From: Sphingobacterium cavernae
Lineage (GTDB): Bacteria; Bacteroidota; Bacteroidia; Sphingobacteriales; Sphingobacteriaceae
Direction of reading: 5' to 3'
NCBI RefSeq assembly: GCF_008520265.1
Contig: NZ_VIQM01000006.1
Location: forward strand, 36,701-100,700
Length of the DNA stretch: 64,000 nucleotides
The notes beneath the pieces are model-generated. The model saw only the letters and a program-made list of their open reading frames with translations. It made no database searches and had not been told where the DNA came from. Shown here one piece after another: positions 33,998-42,623 of this stretch. Position 1 is the first letter of the stretch; each line of letters begins with the position of its first letter. Position numbers and translations under genes: made by a program.

Positions 33998-34034
33998 CCC
34001 GGATAAGTCTGAAATAAGACTTATCAGGGCTTTT
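33997..34034 (+). promoter_or_regulatory. Strong leader hairpin between rpsN and rpsH
   Basis: GCCC plus GATAAGTCT pair with AGACTTATC plus GGGC (9 and 4 bp, one G/A mismatch), loop GAAATA, followed by TTTTGC. It may be an attenuator or terminator for upstream transcription, or a protein-binding leader of the rpsH-rplF half-operon. Confidence 0.6.
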
Positions 34035-34116
34035 GCATTGCAATTTAATTTTTAACAGACAGTAGGTCTTGTGCTCAAATGAGTATTGGAAACCATTGTC
34101 ACAATATTTTTACATA

Positions 34117-34515
34117 ATGAATACAGATCCAATAGCGGATTACCTTACACGAGTAAGGAATGCCATTAAGGCCAACCACAGGGTTGTTGAAATTCCTGCA
34201 TCGAACCTAAAAAAAGAAATCACAAAAGTTCTTTTTGACAAAGGTTACATTGCTAATTACAAATTCGTAGAAGAAGGACCTCAAGGTTCTATCAAAATTG
34301 CGTTGAAGTATAACCCAATTAGCAAAGTACCGGCTATTCGCACTTTGACACGTGTGAGTAAACCTGGTTTAAGAAAGTATGCAAGTGTTGACAACATGCC
34401 TCGCGTTTTGAACGGTTTGGGTATCGCTATCTTGTCTACATCGAAAGGTGTGATGACAGATAAAGAAGCTCGCTTACAAAATGTAGGTGGTGAGGTTTTA
34501 TGTTACGTTTATTAA
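34117..34515 (+). CDS. rpsH: Ribosomal protein S8 (uS8)
   Basis: A 132-residue 30S assembly protein, and in E. coli the autoregulator of this operon. [19 protein letters not shown] and the C-terminal [20 protein letters not shown] are canonical. The frame is open upstream to 34069 without conserved residues. It opens a sub-operon behind its own candidate promoter and hairpin. Confidence 0.97.
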   Translation: MNTDPIADYLTRVRNAIKANHRVVEIPASNLKKEITKVLFDKGYIANYKFVEEGPQGSIKIALKYNPISKVPAIRTLTRVSKPGLRKYASVDNMPRVLNGLGIAILSTSKGVMTDKEARLQNVGGEVLCYVY

Positions 34516-34537
34516 TCTAGGAAAAAAACACAAAGAA

Positions 34538-35092
34538 ATGTCAAGAATTGGAAAAGCACCTATCGCTATTCCCGCGGGAGTAACGGTGACTGTATCAGAT
34601 AAGAATCTGGTAACAGTAAAAGGTCCTAAAGGTGAACTATCACAACAAGTAGACAGCGACATTACAATCAAAGAAGAAGATGGCAACATCCTTGTAACTC
34701 GTCCTACTGAACAAAAGAAACACAAAGCATTACACGGTTTATACCGTTCACTATTAAACAATATGGTGATTGGTGTAACTGAAGGTTACAAAACTACACA
34801 AGAGTTAGTCGGTGTAGGTTACCGTGCTGCAAACACTGGTAATACATTAGAGTTAACTCTAGGTTTCTCTCACCAGATCGTTTTCGTATTGCCAAAGGAA
34901 ATTACAGTTACAACTACTGCTGAAAAAGGTAAGAACCCTACTATCACATTAGAATCAGTTGACAAACAGTTAATTGGTCAAATAGCAGCGAAAATCCGCA
35001 GCTTCCGTGCTCCAGAGCCTTACAAAGGTAAAGGTATCAAGTTCGCGGGTGAAGTTTTAAGAAGAAAAGCAGGTAAATCAGCTAAAAAATAA
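34538..35092 (+). CDS. rplF: Ribosomal protein L6 (uL6)
   Basis: A 184-residue 50S protein. [17 protein letters not shown] is the canonical start, and the C-terminal [20 protein letters not shown] is diagnostic. The open frame back to 34487 overlaps the rpsH end and is ignored. Confidence 0.97.
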   Translation: MSRIGKAPIAIPAGVTVTVSDKNLVTVKGPKGELSQQVDSDITIKEEDGNILVTRPTEQKKHKALHGLYRSLLNNMVIGVTEGYKTTQELVGVGYRAANTGNTLELTLGFSHQIVFVLPKEITVTTTAEKGKNPTITLESVDKQLIGQIAAKIRSFRAPEPYKGKGIKFAGEVLRRKAGKSAKK

Positions 35093-35097
35093 TAACC

Positions 35098-35451
35098 ATG
35101 GCAGGAAGTAAAACATCTCGCAGAGAGCGAATCAAACAAGGAATTAGAAAAAACCTTGCTGGCACAACTGAGCGTCCACGTTTATCAGTTTTTAGATCTA
35201 ACAAAGGTATCTACGCACAAGTTATCGACGATACTACAGGCAAAACTTTAGCTGCAGCTTCAAGCTTATCTAAAGATTTCGTAGCATCAGGTAATAAAGT
35301 AGATCAATCTAAAGCTGTTGGTAAATTAGTAGCTGAGAAAGCTGTTGCAGCAGGTATTAATAAAGTAGTTTTTGACCGTAATGGGTACTTATACCACGGC
35401 CGTGTTAAATCATTGGCAGAGGGTGCTCGCGAAGGCGGTTTAGACTTTTAA
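35098..35451 (+). CDS. rplR: Ribosomal protein L18 (uL18)
   Basis: A 117-residue 50S protein binding 5S r[23 protein letters not shown] and [20 protein letters not shown] are the family signatures. It is full length, with tight spacing on both sides. Confidence 0.97.
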   Translation: MAGSKTSRRERIKQGIRKNLAGTTERPRLSVFRSNKGIYAQVIDDTTGKTLAAASSLSKDFVASGNKVDQSKAVGKLVAEKAVAAGINKVVFDRNGYLYHGRVKSLAEGAREGGLDF

Positions 35452-35463
35452 TCAAAGAAGATA

Positions 35464-35982
35464 ATGGCATTAAGCAATATTAAAAGAGTAAAATCAAGCG
35501 AAATTGAATTAAAAGATCGCTTAGTAAGCATCCAACGCGTAGCAAAAGTTACTAAAGGTGGTCGTACTTTTAGTTTCTCAGCTATCGTAGTTGTCGGTGA
35601 TGAAAACGGTATCGTAGGTTACGGTTTAGGTAAAGCTAAAGAGGTTACTGAAGCGATCACTAAAGGTATCGATGATGCAAAGAAAAATTTGGTAAAAGTT
35701 CCTATTATCAATGGAACTGTACCTCACGAGCAATATGGTAAATTCTCAGGTGGTTCGGTATTAATCAAACCAGCTGTAGGTGGTACTGGAGTATTAGCAG
35801 GTGGCGCGATGCGTGCTGTATTAGAATCTGCTGGTATCAAAGACGTATTAGCTAAATCATTAGGATCATCAAACCCACACAACGTAGTGAAAGCAACTAT
35901 CACAGCATTGGGAAGCATGCGTGATGCATATACAGTAGCTCAACACCGCGGTGTCGATTTAAATAAAGTATTTAACGGTTAA
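35464..35982 (+). CDS. rpsE: Ribosomal protein S5 (uS5)
   Basis: A 172-residue 30S protein at the decoding site. [20 protein letters not shown] and the [10 protein letters not shown] motif match the family, where spectinomycin-resistance and ram mutations map in other bacteria. rpmD starts 5 nt later. Confidence 0.97.
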   Translation: MALSNIKRVKSSEIELKDRLVSIQRVAKVTKGGRTFSFSAIVVVGDENGIVGYGLGKAKEVTEAITKGIDDAKKNLVKVPIINGTVPHEQYGKFSGGSVLIKPAVGGTGVLAGGAMRAVLESAGIKDVLAKSLGSSNPHNVVKATITALGSMRDAYTVAQHRGVDLNKVFNG

Positions 35983-35987
35983 TTATC

Positions 35988-36167
35988 ATGGCAAAAATCA
36001 AAATTACCCAGATAAAGAGCGTTATCGACAGAAGCGAGCGCCAAAAGAAAACTATTGAGGCATTAGGGTTGAAAAAAATCAATGACTCTGTAGAAGTAGA
36101 AGCTACAGCAGCTATTATCGGAATGGTACGTAAAGTAAACCATTTGGTAGCTGTAGAAGCTATCTAA
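35988..36167 (+). CDS. rpmD: Ribosomal protein L30 (uL30)
   Basis: A 59-residue 50S protein, found by reading the gap between rpsE and rplO. The ATG at 35988 opens [20 protein letters not shown], and the frame continues to [15 protein letters not shown] and a TAA. KITQIKS-x-I-x-R-x-x-x-Q-x-x-T-x-x-ALGL is the L30 signature. It is in the expected place. Confidence 0.96.
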   Translation: MAKIKITQIKSVIDRSERQKKTIEALGLKKINDSVEVEATAAIIGMVRKVNHLVAVEAI

Positions 36168-36184
36168 TAAGCAAAAAATACTAT

Positions 36185-36210
36185 ATGGAAAGAATTTCGG
36201 TTCTTTCCAT
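36185..36210 (+). other. Hairpin between rpmD and rplO
   Basis: ATGGAAAGAA / TTCTTTCCAT, perfect 10-bp stem with loop TTTCGG, followed by TAGTTGTTTATT. It could act as a weak terminator or processing site in a 124-nt gap. Confidence 0.55.
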
Positions 36211-36291
36211 TAGTTGTTTATTAATATTATTTGTTAATCGTTGTTTCCTGTATAGTGAAAGCGAAGGGGCAACACAATCTTAGTTTAAAAA

Positions 36292-36738
36292 ATGAACTTA
36301 AGTAATTTAAAACCAGCAGCTGGTTCAACAAAAAACAGAAAACGTATTGGTCGTGGTCAAGGTTCTGGTCGTGGTGGTACATCTACACGTGGTCACAAAG
36401 GTGCTGGCTCACGTTCAGGTCACTCTACTAAAATCGGTTTCGAAGGTGGTCAAATGCCTTTGCAACGTCGCGTACCTAAATTCGGTTTCAAAAATGCTAA
36501 CCGCGTAGAATACAATGGTGTGAACTTAGACGTATTAGAAGCTTTAATCGTAAAACATAACTTAACTGTTATTGATTTCGATACATTAAAAGCTCATGGT
36601 TTAGCTTCTAAAAATGACCTAGTAAAAGTATTGGGTCGTGGTGAGTTAAAATCTAAAGTTGAAGTTAAAGCGCATGCATTCTCAGCGTCGGCTCAAAAAG
36701 CAATCGAAGCTGCAGGTGGTTCTATCGTAAAACTTTAA
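36292..36738 (+). CDS. rplO: Ribosomal protein L15 (uL15)
   Basis: A 148-residue 50S protein. RIGRGQGSGRGGTSTRGHKG and FEGGQMPLQRRVPKFGF are diagnostic. secY begins 3 nt after it, the usual coupling. Confidence 0.97.
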   Translation: MNLSNLKPAAGSTKNRKRIGRGQGSGRGGTSTRGHKGAGSRSGHSTKIGFEGGQMPLQRRVPKFGFKNANRVEYNGVNLDVLEALIVKHNLTVIDFDTLKAHGLASKNDLVKVLGRGELKSKVEVKAHAFSASAQKAIEAAGGSIVKL

Positions 36739-36741
36739 TAC

Positions 36742-38082
36742 ATGAAAAAACTAATCACAACCTTAACCAATATATGGAAGATAGAAGATTTACGTAACCG
36801 TATTTTGAATACGATACTATTTCTTCTAATTTATCGTATTGGATGTCACGTGGTATTGCCAGGTGTTAATCCAGATGCGTTAGCTAGTGCTGGAGAAAAG
36901 GAAGGTCTTTTGGGAATGATCAATATGTTCTCAGGAGGATCTTTTTCACGTTCGGCAATATTTGCTCTTGGTGTAATGCCTTACATCTCGGCTTCTATCG
37001 TTGTACAATTATTGGGGATTGCAGTTCCTGCCTTTCAGAAAATGCAAAAGGAAGGTGAGTCTGGTCGTAAAAAAATGACTCAGATAACGCGTTACCTAAC
37101 AGTAGCGATCACATTGGTGCAAGCTATAGCTTATGTGAAGACTCAAATTGATGCTTCTGCTAAGACTATAGAAGATCCCATGTTCACTATTCTAGCTGCT
37201 ATTGTATTGTCAGCAGGTACTTTGTTTGTGATGTGGTTGGGTGAGAAAATCACCGATAAAGGTATTGGTAATGGTATCTCATTGATTATCATGGCTGGTA
37301 TTATCGCACAATTACCAGGAGGCATCATTGCTGAGTGGGGTTCTCGTATGAGTCCTAGTGGTGGTGGTATTATTCCATTTATCGTTGAGTTTATTGCTTT
37401 ATTCTTTGTTGTGATCTTTACTATATTGATCGTACAGGGAGTTCGCAAGATACCAGTGCAATATGCGAAGAAAATTGTAGGTAATAAACAAGTAGGTGGT
37501 GTACGTCAGTACATTCCTTTGAAAGTAAACGCAGCGGGTGTAATGCCTATTATCTTTGCGCAAGCGATCATGTTTTTGCCTATGTCATTGGCACAATTTT
37601 TCCCTAGTCTTCAATCTGACTTTTTGACTTCGTTGACTGATTTTACTTCAATAGCGTATAATGTGACATTCGCAGTGTTAATCATTGCATTTACATTTTT
37701 CTATACAGCTATCATGGTGAATCCGCAACAAATGTCTGAAGACATGAAGAAGAACGGTGGATTCGTACCAGGTATCAAGCCAGGATACGATACGAATTTA
37801 TTCATTGATAATGTAATTTCTCGTATCACTTTCCCAGGTGCAATTTTTATAGCTATCATAGCAATATTACCAGCTATCGCAAGTGCTGCAGGAGTTAATA
37901 ATAACTTCGCACATTTTTATGGTGGTACTTCGCTATTGATTTTGGTAGGTGTAGTTTTAGATACACTTCAGCAAATCGAGTCTCATTTATTAATGCGTCA
38001 TTATGATGGATTGATGAAAACAGGACGCGTGAAAGGCCGTTCGGCTGTTGGAGTAGAGGGGTATGATCAATCAGCTATTTAA
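36742..38082 (+). CDS. secY: Preprotein translocase subunit SecY
   Basis: A 446-residue inner-membrane channel of ten helices that exports unfolded proteins with SecA. It opens with IEDLRNRILNTILFLLIYRIG, and SGGSFSRSAIFALGVMPYISAS and GVRKIPVQYAKKIVG are the family signatures. The C-terminal loop PQQMSEDMKKNGGFVPGIKPG is typical. It is in the standard place between rplO and map. Confidence 0.97.
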   Translation: MKKLITTLTNIWKIEDLRNRILNTILFLLIYRIGCHVVLPGVNPDALASAGEKEGLLGMINMFSGGSFSRSAIFALGVMPYISASIVVQLLGIAVPAFQKMQKEGESGRKKMTQITRYLTVAITLVQAIAYVKTQIDASAKTIEDPMFTILAAIVLSAGTLFVMWLGEKITDKGIGNGISLIIMAGIIAQLPGGIIAEWGSRMSPSGGGIIPFIVEFIALFFVVIFTILIVQGVRKIPVQYAKKIVGNKQVGGVRQYIPLKVNAAGVMPIIFAQAIMFLPMSLAQFFPSLQSDFLTSLTDFTSIAYNVTFAVLIIAFTFFYTAIMVNPQQMSEDMKKNGGFVPGIKPGYDTNLFIDNVISRITFPGAIFIAIIAILPAIASAAGVNNNFAHFYGGTSLLILVGVVLDTLQQIESHLLMRHYDGLMKTGRVKGRSAVGVEGYDQSAI

Positions 38083-38090
38083 TTCTTTAG

Positions 38091-38873
38091 ATGTCTAAAG
38101 TAATTTATAAAACAGAAGAACAAATCGAGCAAATTCGAGAGTCAGCAAATGTACTCTCGAATTTACTTGCTGAAATCGCTAAGGTAATAAAACCTGGTGT
38201 CACGACTATTTCATTAGATAAGTTAGCATATGACTATATCAAAGATCACGGTGGTACACCTGCGTTTTTAAATTATCACGGTTTTCCTTATTCCCTATGT
38301 ATTTCTGTTAATGATCAAATCGTTCATGGTTTCCCTAGTGACTATGTCATCAAAGATGGTGATTTAGTTTCTGTTGATGGGGGGGTAAATCTTAACGGTT
38401 TTATTTCAGATTCAGCGTATACATTTGGTGTAGGTGAAATCTCAGAAGAAGCTCAATTACTATTAGACGTAACGAAAGCTTCTTTGCAAAAAGGAGTCGA
38501 ACAGGCTGTGGCTGGCAAACGTGTGGGGGATATTTCGTCAGCAATTCAAGAATATGTACAACCTTACAATTTCGGAATCGTAAAAGAATTAGTAGGTCAT
38601 GGTGTAGGTGTCAACTTGCACGAAAAACCTGAAGTTCCAAATTACGGTAAAAGAGGTGCAGGTCCAAAATTAGAGTCAGGCTTGGTAATATGTATTGAAC
38701 CAATGATCAATGCAGGCAAAGCAGGAGTAAAATTTTGGGACGATGGTTGGACGGTGAGTACAGTGGATGGCAAGTTGTCTGCACACTTTGAGCAGATGGT
38801 TGCGATTCGCAAAGGCGCACCAGATGTGTTGTTGAATTTTGATGAGATCGAAAAAGTTTTAAATAAAAAGTAG
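38091..38873 (+). CDS. map: Methionine aminopeptidase, type I
   Basis: A 260-residue metalloprotease removing the initiator methionine. Metal ligands are in SVDGGVNLNGFISDSAYTF (two Asp), the His of LVGHGVGVNLHEKPEVPNYG, and glutamates in CIEPMINAG and FEQMVAI. It starts 8 nt after secY and is followed by an internal promoter for infA. Confidence 0.95.
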   Translation: MSKVIYKTEEQIEQIRESANVLSNLLAEIAKVIKPGVTTISLDKLAYDYIKDHGGTPAFLNYHGFPYSLCISVNDQIVHGFPSDYVIKDGDLVSVDGGVNLNGFISDSAYTFGVGEISEEAQLLLDVTKASLQKGVEQAVAGKRVGDISSAIQEYVQPYNFGIVKELVGHGVGVNLHEKPEVPNYGKRGAGPKLESGLVICIEPMINAGKAGVKFWDDGWTVSTVDGKLSAHFEQMVAIRKGAPDVLLNFDEIEKVLNKK

Positions 38874-38903
38874 TTGGTATTCAGTATTTTTTATTTATCT
38901 TTG
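38874..38903 (+). promoter_or_regulatory. Internal promoter before infA
   Basis: TTG (38874-38876), exactly 19 nt, TATCTTTG (38896-38903). It begins right after the map stop codon and gives a leader of about 40 nt for the infA-rpmJ-rpsM-rpsK-rpsD-rpoA-rplQ half. Confidence 0.75.
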
Positions 38904-38950
38904 CACTCCTGTTAAGTGCAGGTTGTTACAACGTAAATTAGAATTGATAT

Positions 38951-39169
38951 ATGGCTAAACAAGCCTCAATAGAACAAGACGGAGTTATCAGAGAAGCATT
39001 ATCTAATGCTATGTTTCGTGTGGAGTTAGAAAATGGGCATGAGATCATTGCGCATATTTCGGGTAAAATGCGTATGCACTACATCAAAATTCTTCCAGGA
39101 GACAAAGTAAAATTAGAGATGTCACCTTATGATTTAACAAAAGGTAGAATAACATATCGTTATAAATAA
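38951..39169 (+). CDS. infA: Translation initiation factor IF-1
   Basis: A 72-residue OB-fold protein that blocks the A-site during initiation. [20 protein letters not shown] and [20 protein letters not shown] match the family. It is placed as usual before rpmJ and has its own candidate promoter. Confidence 0.97.
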   Translation: MAKQASIEQDGVIREALSNAMFRVELENGHEIIAHISGKMRMHYIKILPGDKVKLEMSPYDLTKGRITYRYK

Positions 39170-39207
39170 GATAGCGCTCTGTAAGGAGCTTTAACAATTT
39201 TATTACA

Positions 39208-39324
39208 ATGAAAGTAAGAGCATCAGTAAAAAAACGTAGCGCGGACTGTAAAATCATCCGTCGTAAAGGAAAGATTTTTGTGATCAACAAAAAGAACCCT
39301 AAATTCAAACAACGTCAGGGATAA
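39208..39324 (+). CDS. rpmJ: Ribosomal protein L36 (bL36), form lacking most zinc ligands
   Basis: A 38-residue 50S protein read from the ATG at 39208: [20 protein letters not shown], then a tail ending KFKQRQG. The zinc form has Cys11, Cys14, Cys27 and His32; here these are Ser11, Cys14, Asn27 and Lys32, so zinc binding is lost. It lies between infA and rpsM in the standard place. Confidence 0.96.
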   Translation: MKVRASVKKRSADCKIIRRKGKIFVINKKNPKFKQRQG

Positions 39325-39354
39325 TTAATTTAACAAAATCGCTTAAAAAATTAT

Positions 39355-39732
39355 ATGGCAAGGATATCAGGTATAGATTTACCTAAAAACAAAAGAGGTG
39401 TTATTGGCCTTACCTACATTTTCGGTGTTGGTCGTGCCACTGCTGCTTATATCTTAGAAAAAGCAGGTATCAGTGAAGACGTTAAAGTTTCAGAGTGGAA
39501 CGATGATCAATTAGCAGCTATTCGTACTATCATCAATGATGAGATTAAAGTAGAAGGTGCTTTGCGTTCAGAGGTTCAATTGAACATCAAACGTTTGATG
39601 GATATTGGTTGTTACCGTGGCCTACGTCACCGTAAACATTTACCAGTTCGTGGTCAACGTACTAAAAACAACACACGTACACGTAAAGGTAAACGTAAGA
39701 CAGTTGCAAACAAGAAAAAAGCTACTAAATAA
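39355..39732 (+). CDS. rpsM: Ribosomal protein S13 (uS13)
   Basis: A 125-residue 30S head protein contacting P-site t[23 protein letters not shown] and [20 protein letters not shown] are diagnostic. The C-terminal tail is highly basic. rpsK follows after 10 nt. Confidence 0.97.
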   Translation: MARISGIDLPKNKRGVIGLTYIFGVGRATAAYILEKAGISEDVKVSEWNDDQLAAIRTIINDEIKVEGALRSEVQLNIKRLMDIGCYRGLRHRKHLPVRGQRTKNNTRTRKGKRKTVANKKKATK

Positions 39733-39742
39733 TAAGTAAGAA

Positions 39743-40132
39743 ATGGCTAAAAGTAAAAAAGTTACTAAAAAACGTATCGTTGTTATCGAGCCTGTAGGAC
39801 AAGCTCATATCAATGCTACTTTTAACAACATTATTATTACTTTGACAAACAATTCAGGTCAAACTATTTCATGGTCATCAGCTGGTAAAATGGGCTTTAG
39901 AGGTTCTAAAAAGAATACTCCATATGCTGCAGGTCAAGCTGCTTCTGACTGTGGTAAAGTTGCACATGACTTAGGATTACGTAAAGTTGAAGTTTTCGTT
40001 AAAGGACCAGGTGCAGGTCGTGAATCAGCGATCCGTACATTACAAACTGTAGGTATTGATGTAACTACTATCAAAGATATTACACCACTTCCTCACAACG
40101 GTTGTCGTCCTCCAAAACGCAGAAGAGTTTAA
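39743..40132 (+). CDS. rpsK: Ribosomal protein S11 (uS11)
   Basis: A 129-residue 30S platform protein. [36 protein letters not shown] and the C-terminal [13 protein letters not shown] are the signature. It is full length. Confidence 0.97.
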   Translation: MAKSKKVTKKRIVVIEPVGQAHINATFNNIIITLTNNSGQTISWSSAGKMGFRGSKKNTPYAAGQAASDCGKVAHDLGLRKVEVFVKGPGAGRESAIRTLQTVGIDVTTIKDITPLPHNGCRPPKRRRV

Positions 40133-40198
40133 TAATAGTATTGTTTAAGATAAGATTCGTCAGCTAAAGGCTGATTGATACTTCAAACAGAGAAAGAA

Positions 40199-40807
40199 AT
40201 GGCAAGATATACAGGACCTAAGTCCAAAATTGCACGTAAATTCAGAGAGCCTATTTTCGGCCCTGATAAAGCGTTAGAGAAAAAAAATTATCCTCCTGGA
40301 CAACACGGTCCATCTAAAAGAAGAGGTAAACAATCTGAATATGCTGTTCAGTTGTTAGAAAAACAAAAAGCGAAATACACTTACGGTGTATTAGAGCGTC
40401 AATTCGCTAACTTATTCGCTAAAGCATCTGCAAAACAAGGTATCACAGGTGAGATCTTCTTGAAATTATTAGAAGCTCGTTTAGATAATGTTGTTTACCG
40501 TTTAGGAATTGCTCCTACACGTTCAGCTGCTCGTCAATTAGTTTCACACAAGCACATTACTGTTAACGGCGAAGTTGTTAACATTCCATCATATAGCATC
40601 CGTCCAGGTGATGTTATCGCTGTACGTGAGCGTTCTCAAACTTTAGAAGCTATCACTACTTCAGTAGCTGGTAGAACAATCAACAAATACGGTTGGTTAG
40701 AGTGGGATGCAAAAACTCTTACTGGTAAATTCTTAAGCTACCCAGAAAGAGCTGATATCCCTGAGAATATCAAAGAAAACTTAATCGTAGAGTTGTACTC
40801 TAAATAA
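40199..40807 (+). CDS. rpsD: Ribosomal protein S4 (uS4)
   Basis: A 202-residue 30S assembly initiator. [20 protein letters not shown] is the start (an in-frame ATA-region extension to 40175 is ignored). The S4 RNA-binding motif is in [20 protein letters not shown] and [17 protein letters not shown]. This is the zinc-free form, without N-terminal cysteines. Confidence 0.97.
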   Translation: MARYTGPKSKIARKFREPIFGPDKALEKKNYPPGQHGPSKRRGKQSEYAVQLLEKQKAKYTYGVLERQFANLFAKASAKQGITGEIFLKLLEARLDNVVYRLGIAPTRSAARQLVSHKHITVNGEVVNIPSYSIRPGDVIAVRERSQTLEAITTSVAGRTINKYGWLEWDAKTLTGKFLSYPERADIPENIKENLIVELYSK

Positions 40808-40819
40808 TAATTAATAGAT

Positions 40820-40850
40820 ATATGCATAATCTGTATAAGATTATGCATAT
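40820..40850 (+). other. Perfect AT-rich hairpin between rpsD and rpoA
   Basis: ATATGCATAATCT (40820-40832) pairs perfectly with AGATTATGCATAT (40838-40850), loop GTATA, in an 86-nt gap. No U-tract follows. It may tune rpoA expression relative to the ribosomal genes or be an RNase site. Confidence 0.55.
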
Positions 40851-40893
40851 CCTATTAAGATATACATTGTTAAAAAATATTAAAATATTATAA

Positions 40894-41886
40894 ATGGCAA
40901 TTTTAGCATTTCAAAGACCGGATAAAGTGATCATGCAGAAATCTACGGATTTTGATGGTACTTTCGAATTTCGTCCATTAGAGCCAGGTTTTGGTGTAAC
41001 AATTGGTAATGCTTTGCGCCGTATTTTATTGTCCTCTTTAGAAGGATATGCAATTACGTCGATTAGATTTTCAGGTGTCTCTCACGAATTCTCTACTATT
41101 AAAGGTGTAGCAGAAGACGTAACTGAAATCATCTTGAACTTGAAACAAGTACGTTTCAAAAAATCAGGTGAGCAAGGTGACAACGAGAAGATCTTTGTAG
41201 TTATCAATGGTCAAGAACAATTCAAAGCTGGTGATATCACTAAGTTTTCGAACAACTTTACTGTTTTGAACCCTGACTTCGTAATCTGTAACATGGAAAG
41301 CTCAGTAACTATTGAGGTTGAATTGTCAGTTGCAAAAGGTCGTGGTTACGTAAATGCGGAAGAGAATAAAGTGACTGATGGTCCTGTAGGTGTAATCGCT
41401 ATTGATTCTATCTACACTCCGATTAAGAATGTGAAATATACCATTGAAAACTACCGTGTAGAGCAAAAGACTGACTACGAAAAATTGTTGTTAGACATCT
41501 CTACAGATGGTTCTATTCACCCAGAAGATGCTTTGAAAGAAGCAGCTCGTATCTTAATTCAACACTTCATGTTGTTCTCTGACGAAAATATGTTGTTAGA
41601 GTCTCAAACTAAAGAAGAAACTAAAGTTGTAGACGAGGAAATCTTACACATGCGTAAGATCTTGAAAACAGAATTAGTAGATTTAGATCTTTCTGTTCGT
41701 GCATTGAACTGTTTGAAAGCTGCAGATATTCGCAGTCTAGCTGAGTTAGTAACTTACGACGTAGCTGACATGTTGAAATTCCGCAACTTCGGTAAAAAAT
41801 CATTAAGCGAAATCCAAGAGTTGGTAAAATCTAAAGGTTTATCATTCGGAATGAACTTGTCTAAATTTAAATTAGACGAAGATTAA
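40894..41886 (+). CDS. rpoA: DNA-directed RNA polymerase alpha subunit
   Basis: A 330-residue subunit that dimerises to assemble RNA polymerase. The N-terminal domain has [20 protein letters not shown], and [13 protein letters not shown] follows. The C-terminal domain (about 255-330) contains [20 protein letters not shown] and [16 protein letters not shown], the site for activators and UP elements. It is full length and in its normal place. Confidence 0.97.
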   Translation: MAILAFQRPDKVIMQKSTDFDGTFEFRPLEPGFGVTIGNALRRILLSSLEGYAITSIRFSGVSHEFSTIKGVAEDVTEIILNLKQVRFKKSGEQGDNEKIFVVINGQEQFKAGDITKFSNNFTVLNPDFVICNMESSVTIEVELSVAKGRGYVNAEENKVTDGPVGVIAIDSIYTPIKNVKYTIENYRVEQKTDYEKLLLDISTDGSIHPEDALKEAARILIQHFMLFSDENMLLESQTKEETKVVDEEILHMRKILKTELVDLDLSVRALNCLKAADIRSLAELVTYDVADMLKFRNFGKKSLSEIQELVKSKGLSFGMNLSKFKLDED

Positions 41887-42034
41887 TAATAATTAAATAA
41901 TTAAGCGACCTGTTGCATAATTCCCCTGAAGGAGAATTTGGAACAAAGATTAAAGAGCAAAGATTTCGTCTTTTATCATTTATCTTTGATCCTTAATCCA
42001 AAAAAGGACGGTATGCGCAAAAACAAAAACTAAA

Positions 42035-42553
42035 ATGAGACACGGAAAAAAAGTAAATCACTTAGGCCGCACTGACAGTCACCGTAAGGCGATGTTAGCT
42101 AACATGGCGACGTCATTGATCAAACACAAACGTATTACTACTACTTTGGCTAAAGCTAAAGCATTGCGTAAATATGTTGAGCCATTGATTACTAAATCAA
42201 AAACTGACACGACTCACTCTCGTCGTACAGTATTCGCTTACTTAAAAGATAAAGATGCTGTTACTATATTGTTCCGTGAAGTATCTGAAAAAGTTGCTAC
42301 ACGTCCAGGTGGTTACACTCGTATCATTAAATTAGAAAACCGTTTAGGTGACAACGCTGAGATGGCATTCATCGAGCTTGTAGATTACAACGAAGTTTAT
42401 GGCAAAACTGCTCAAGCTGAGAAAAAATCTACTCGTCGTCGTGGTTCTTCTAAGAAAAAAGCTACTGAAACTGTTGAAGCTACTGAAGAAGTAAAAGCTG
42501 AAGAAACAGCTGCTACAGAAGAAGCTCCAGCTACAGAAGAGAAAAAAGACTAA
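42035..42553 (+). CDS. rplQ: Ribosomal protein L17 (bL17) with charged tail
   Basis: A 172-residue 50S protein. [20 protein letters not shown] and [19 protein letters not shown] are canonical. The last 45 residues or so switch from basic ([13 protein letters not shown]) to acidic (Glu/Ala/Thr repeats), a tail seen in Bacteroidota L17. The 148-nt gap before it holds an imperfect inverted repeat around CAAAGAT/ATCTTTG. It ends the block with a terminator. Confidence 0.96.
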   Translation: MRHGKKVNHLGRTDSHRKAMLANMATSLIKHKRITTTLAKAKALRKYVEPLITKSKTDTTHSRRTVFAYLKDKDAVTILFREVSEKVATRPGGYTRIIKLENRLGDNAEMAFIELVDYNEVYGKTAQAEKKSTRRRGSSKKKATETVEATEEVKAEETAATEEAPATEEKKD

Positions 42554-42577
42554 TTTATAAGTCTTAATCTTATAAAT

Positions 42578-42606
42578 AAAGCCTATCATCATTGATGATA
42601 GGCTTT
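42578..42606. terminator. Terminator between rplQ and the esterase gene
   Basis: AAAGCCTATCATC pairs perfectly with GATGATAGGCTTT around ATT. It works for both convergent genes. Confidence 0.85.
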
Positions 42607-42623
42607 AATGTTATACAGGAGTT

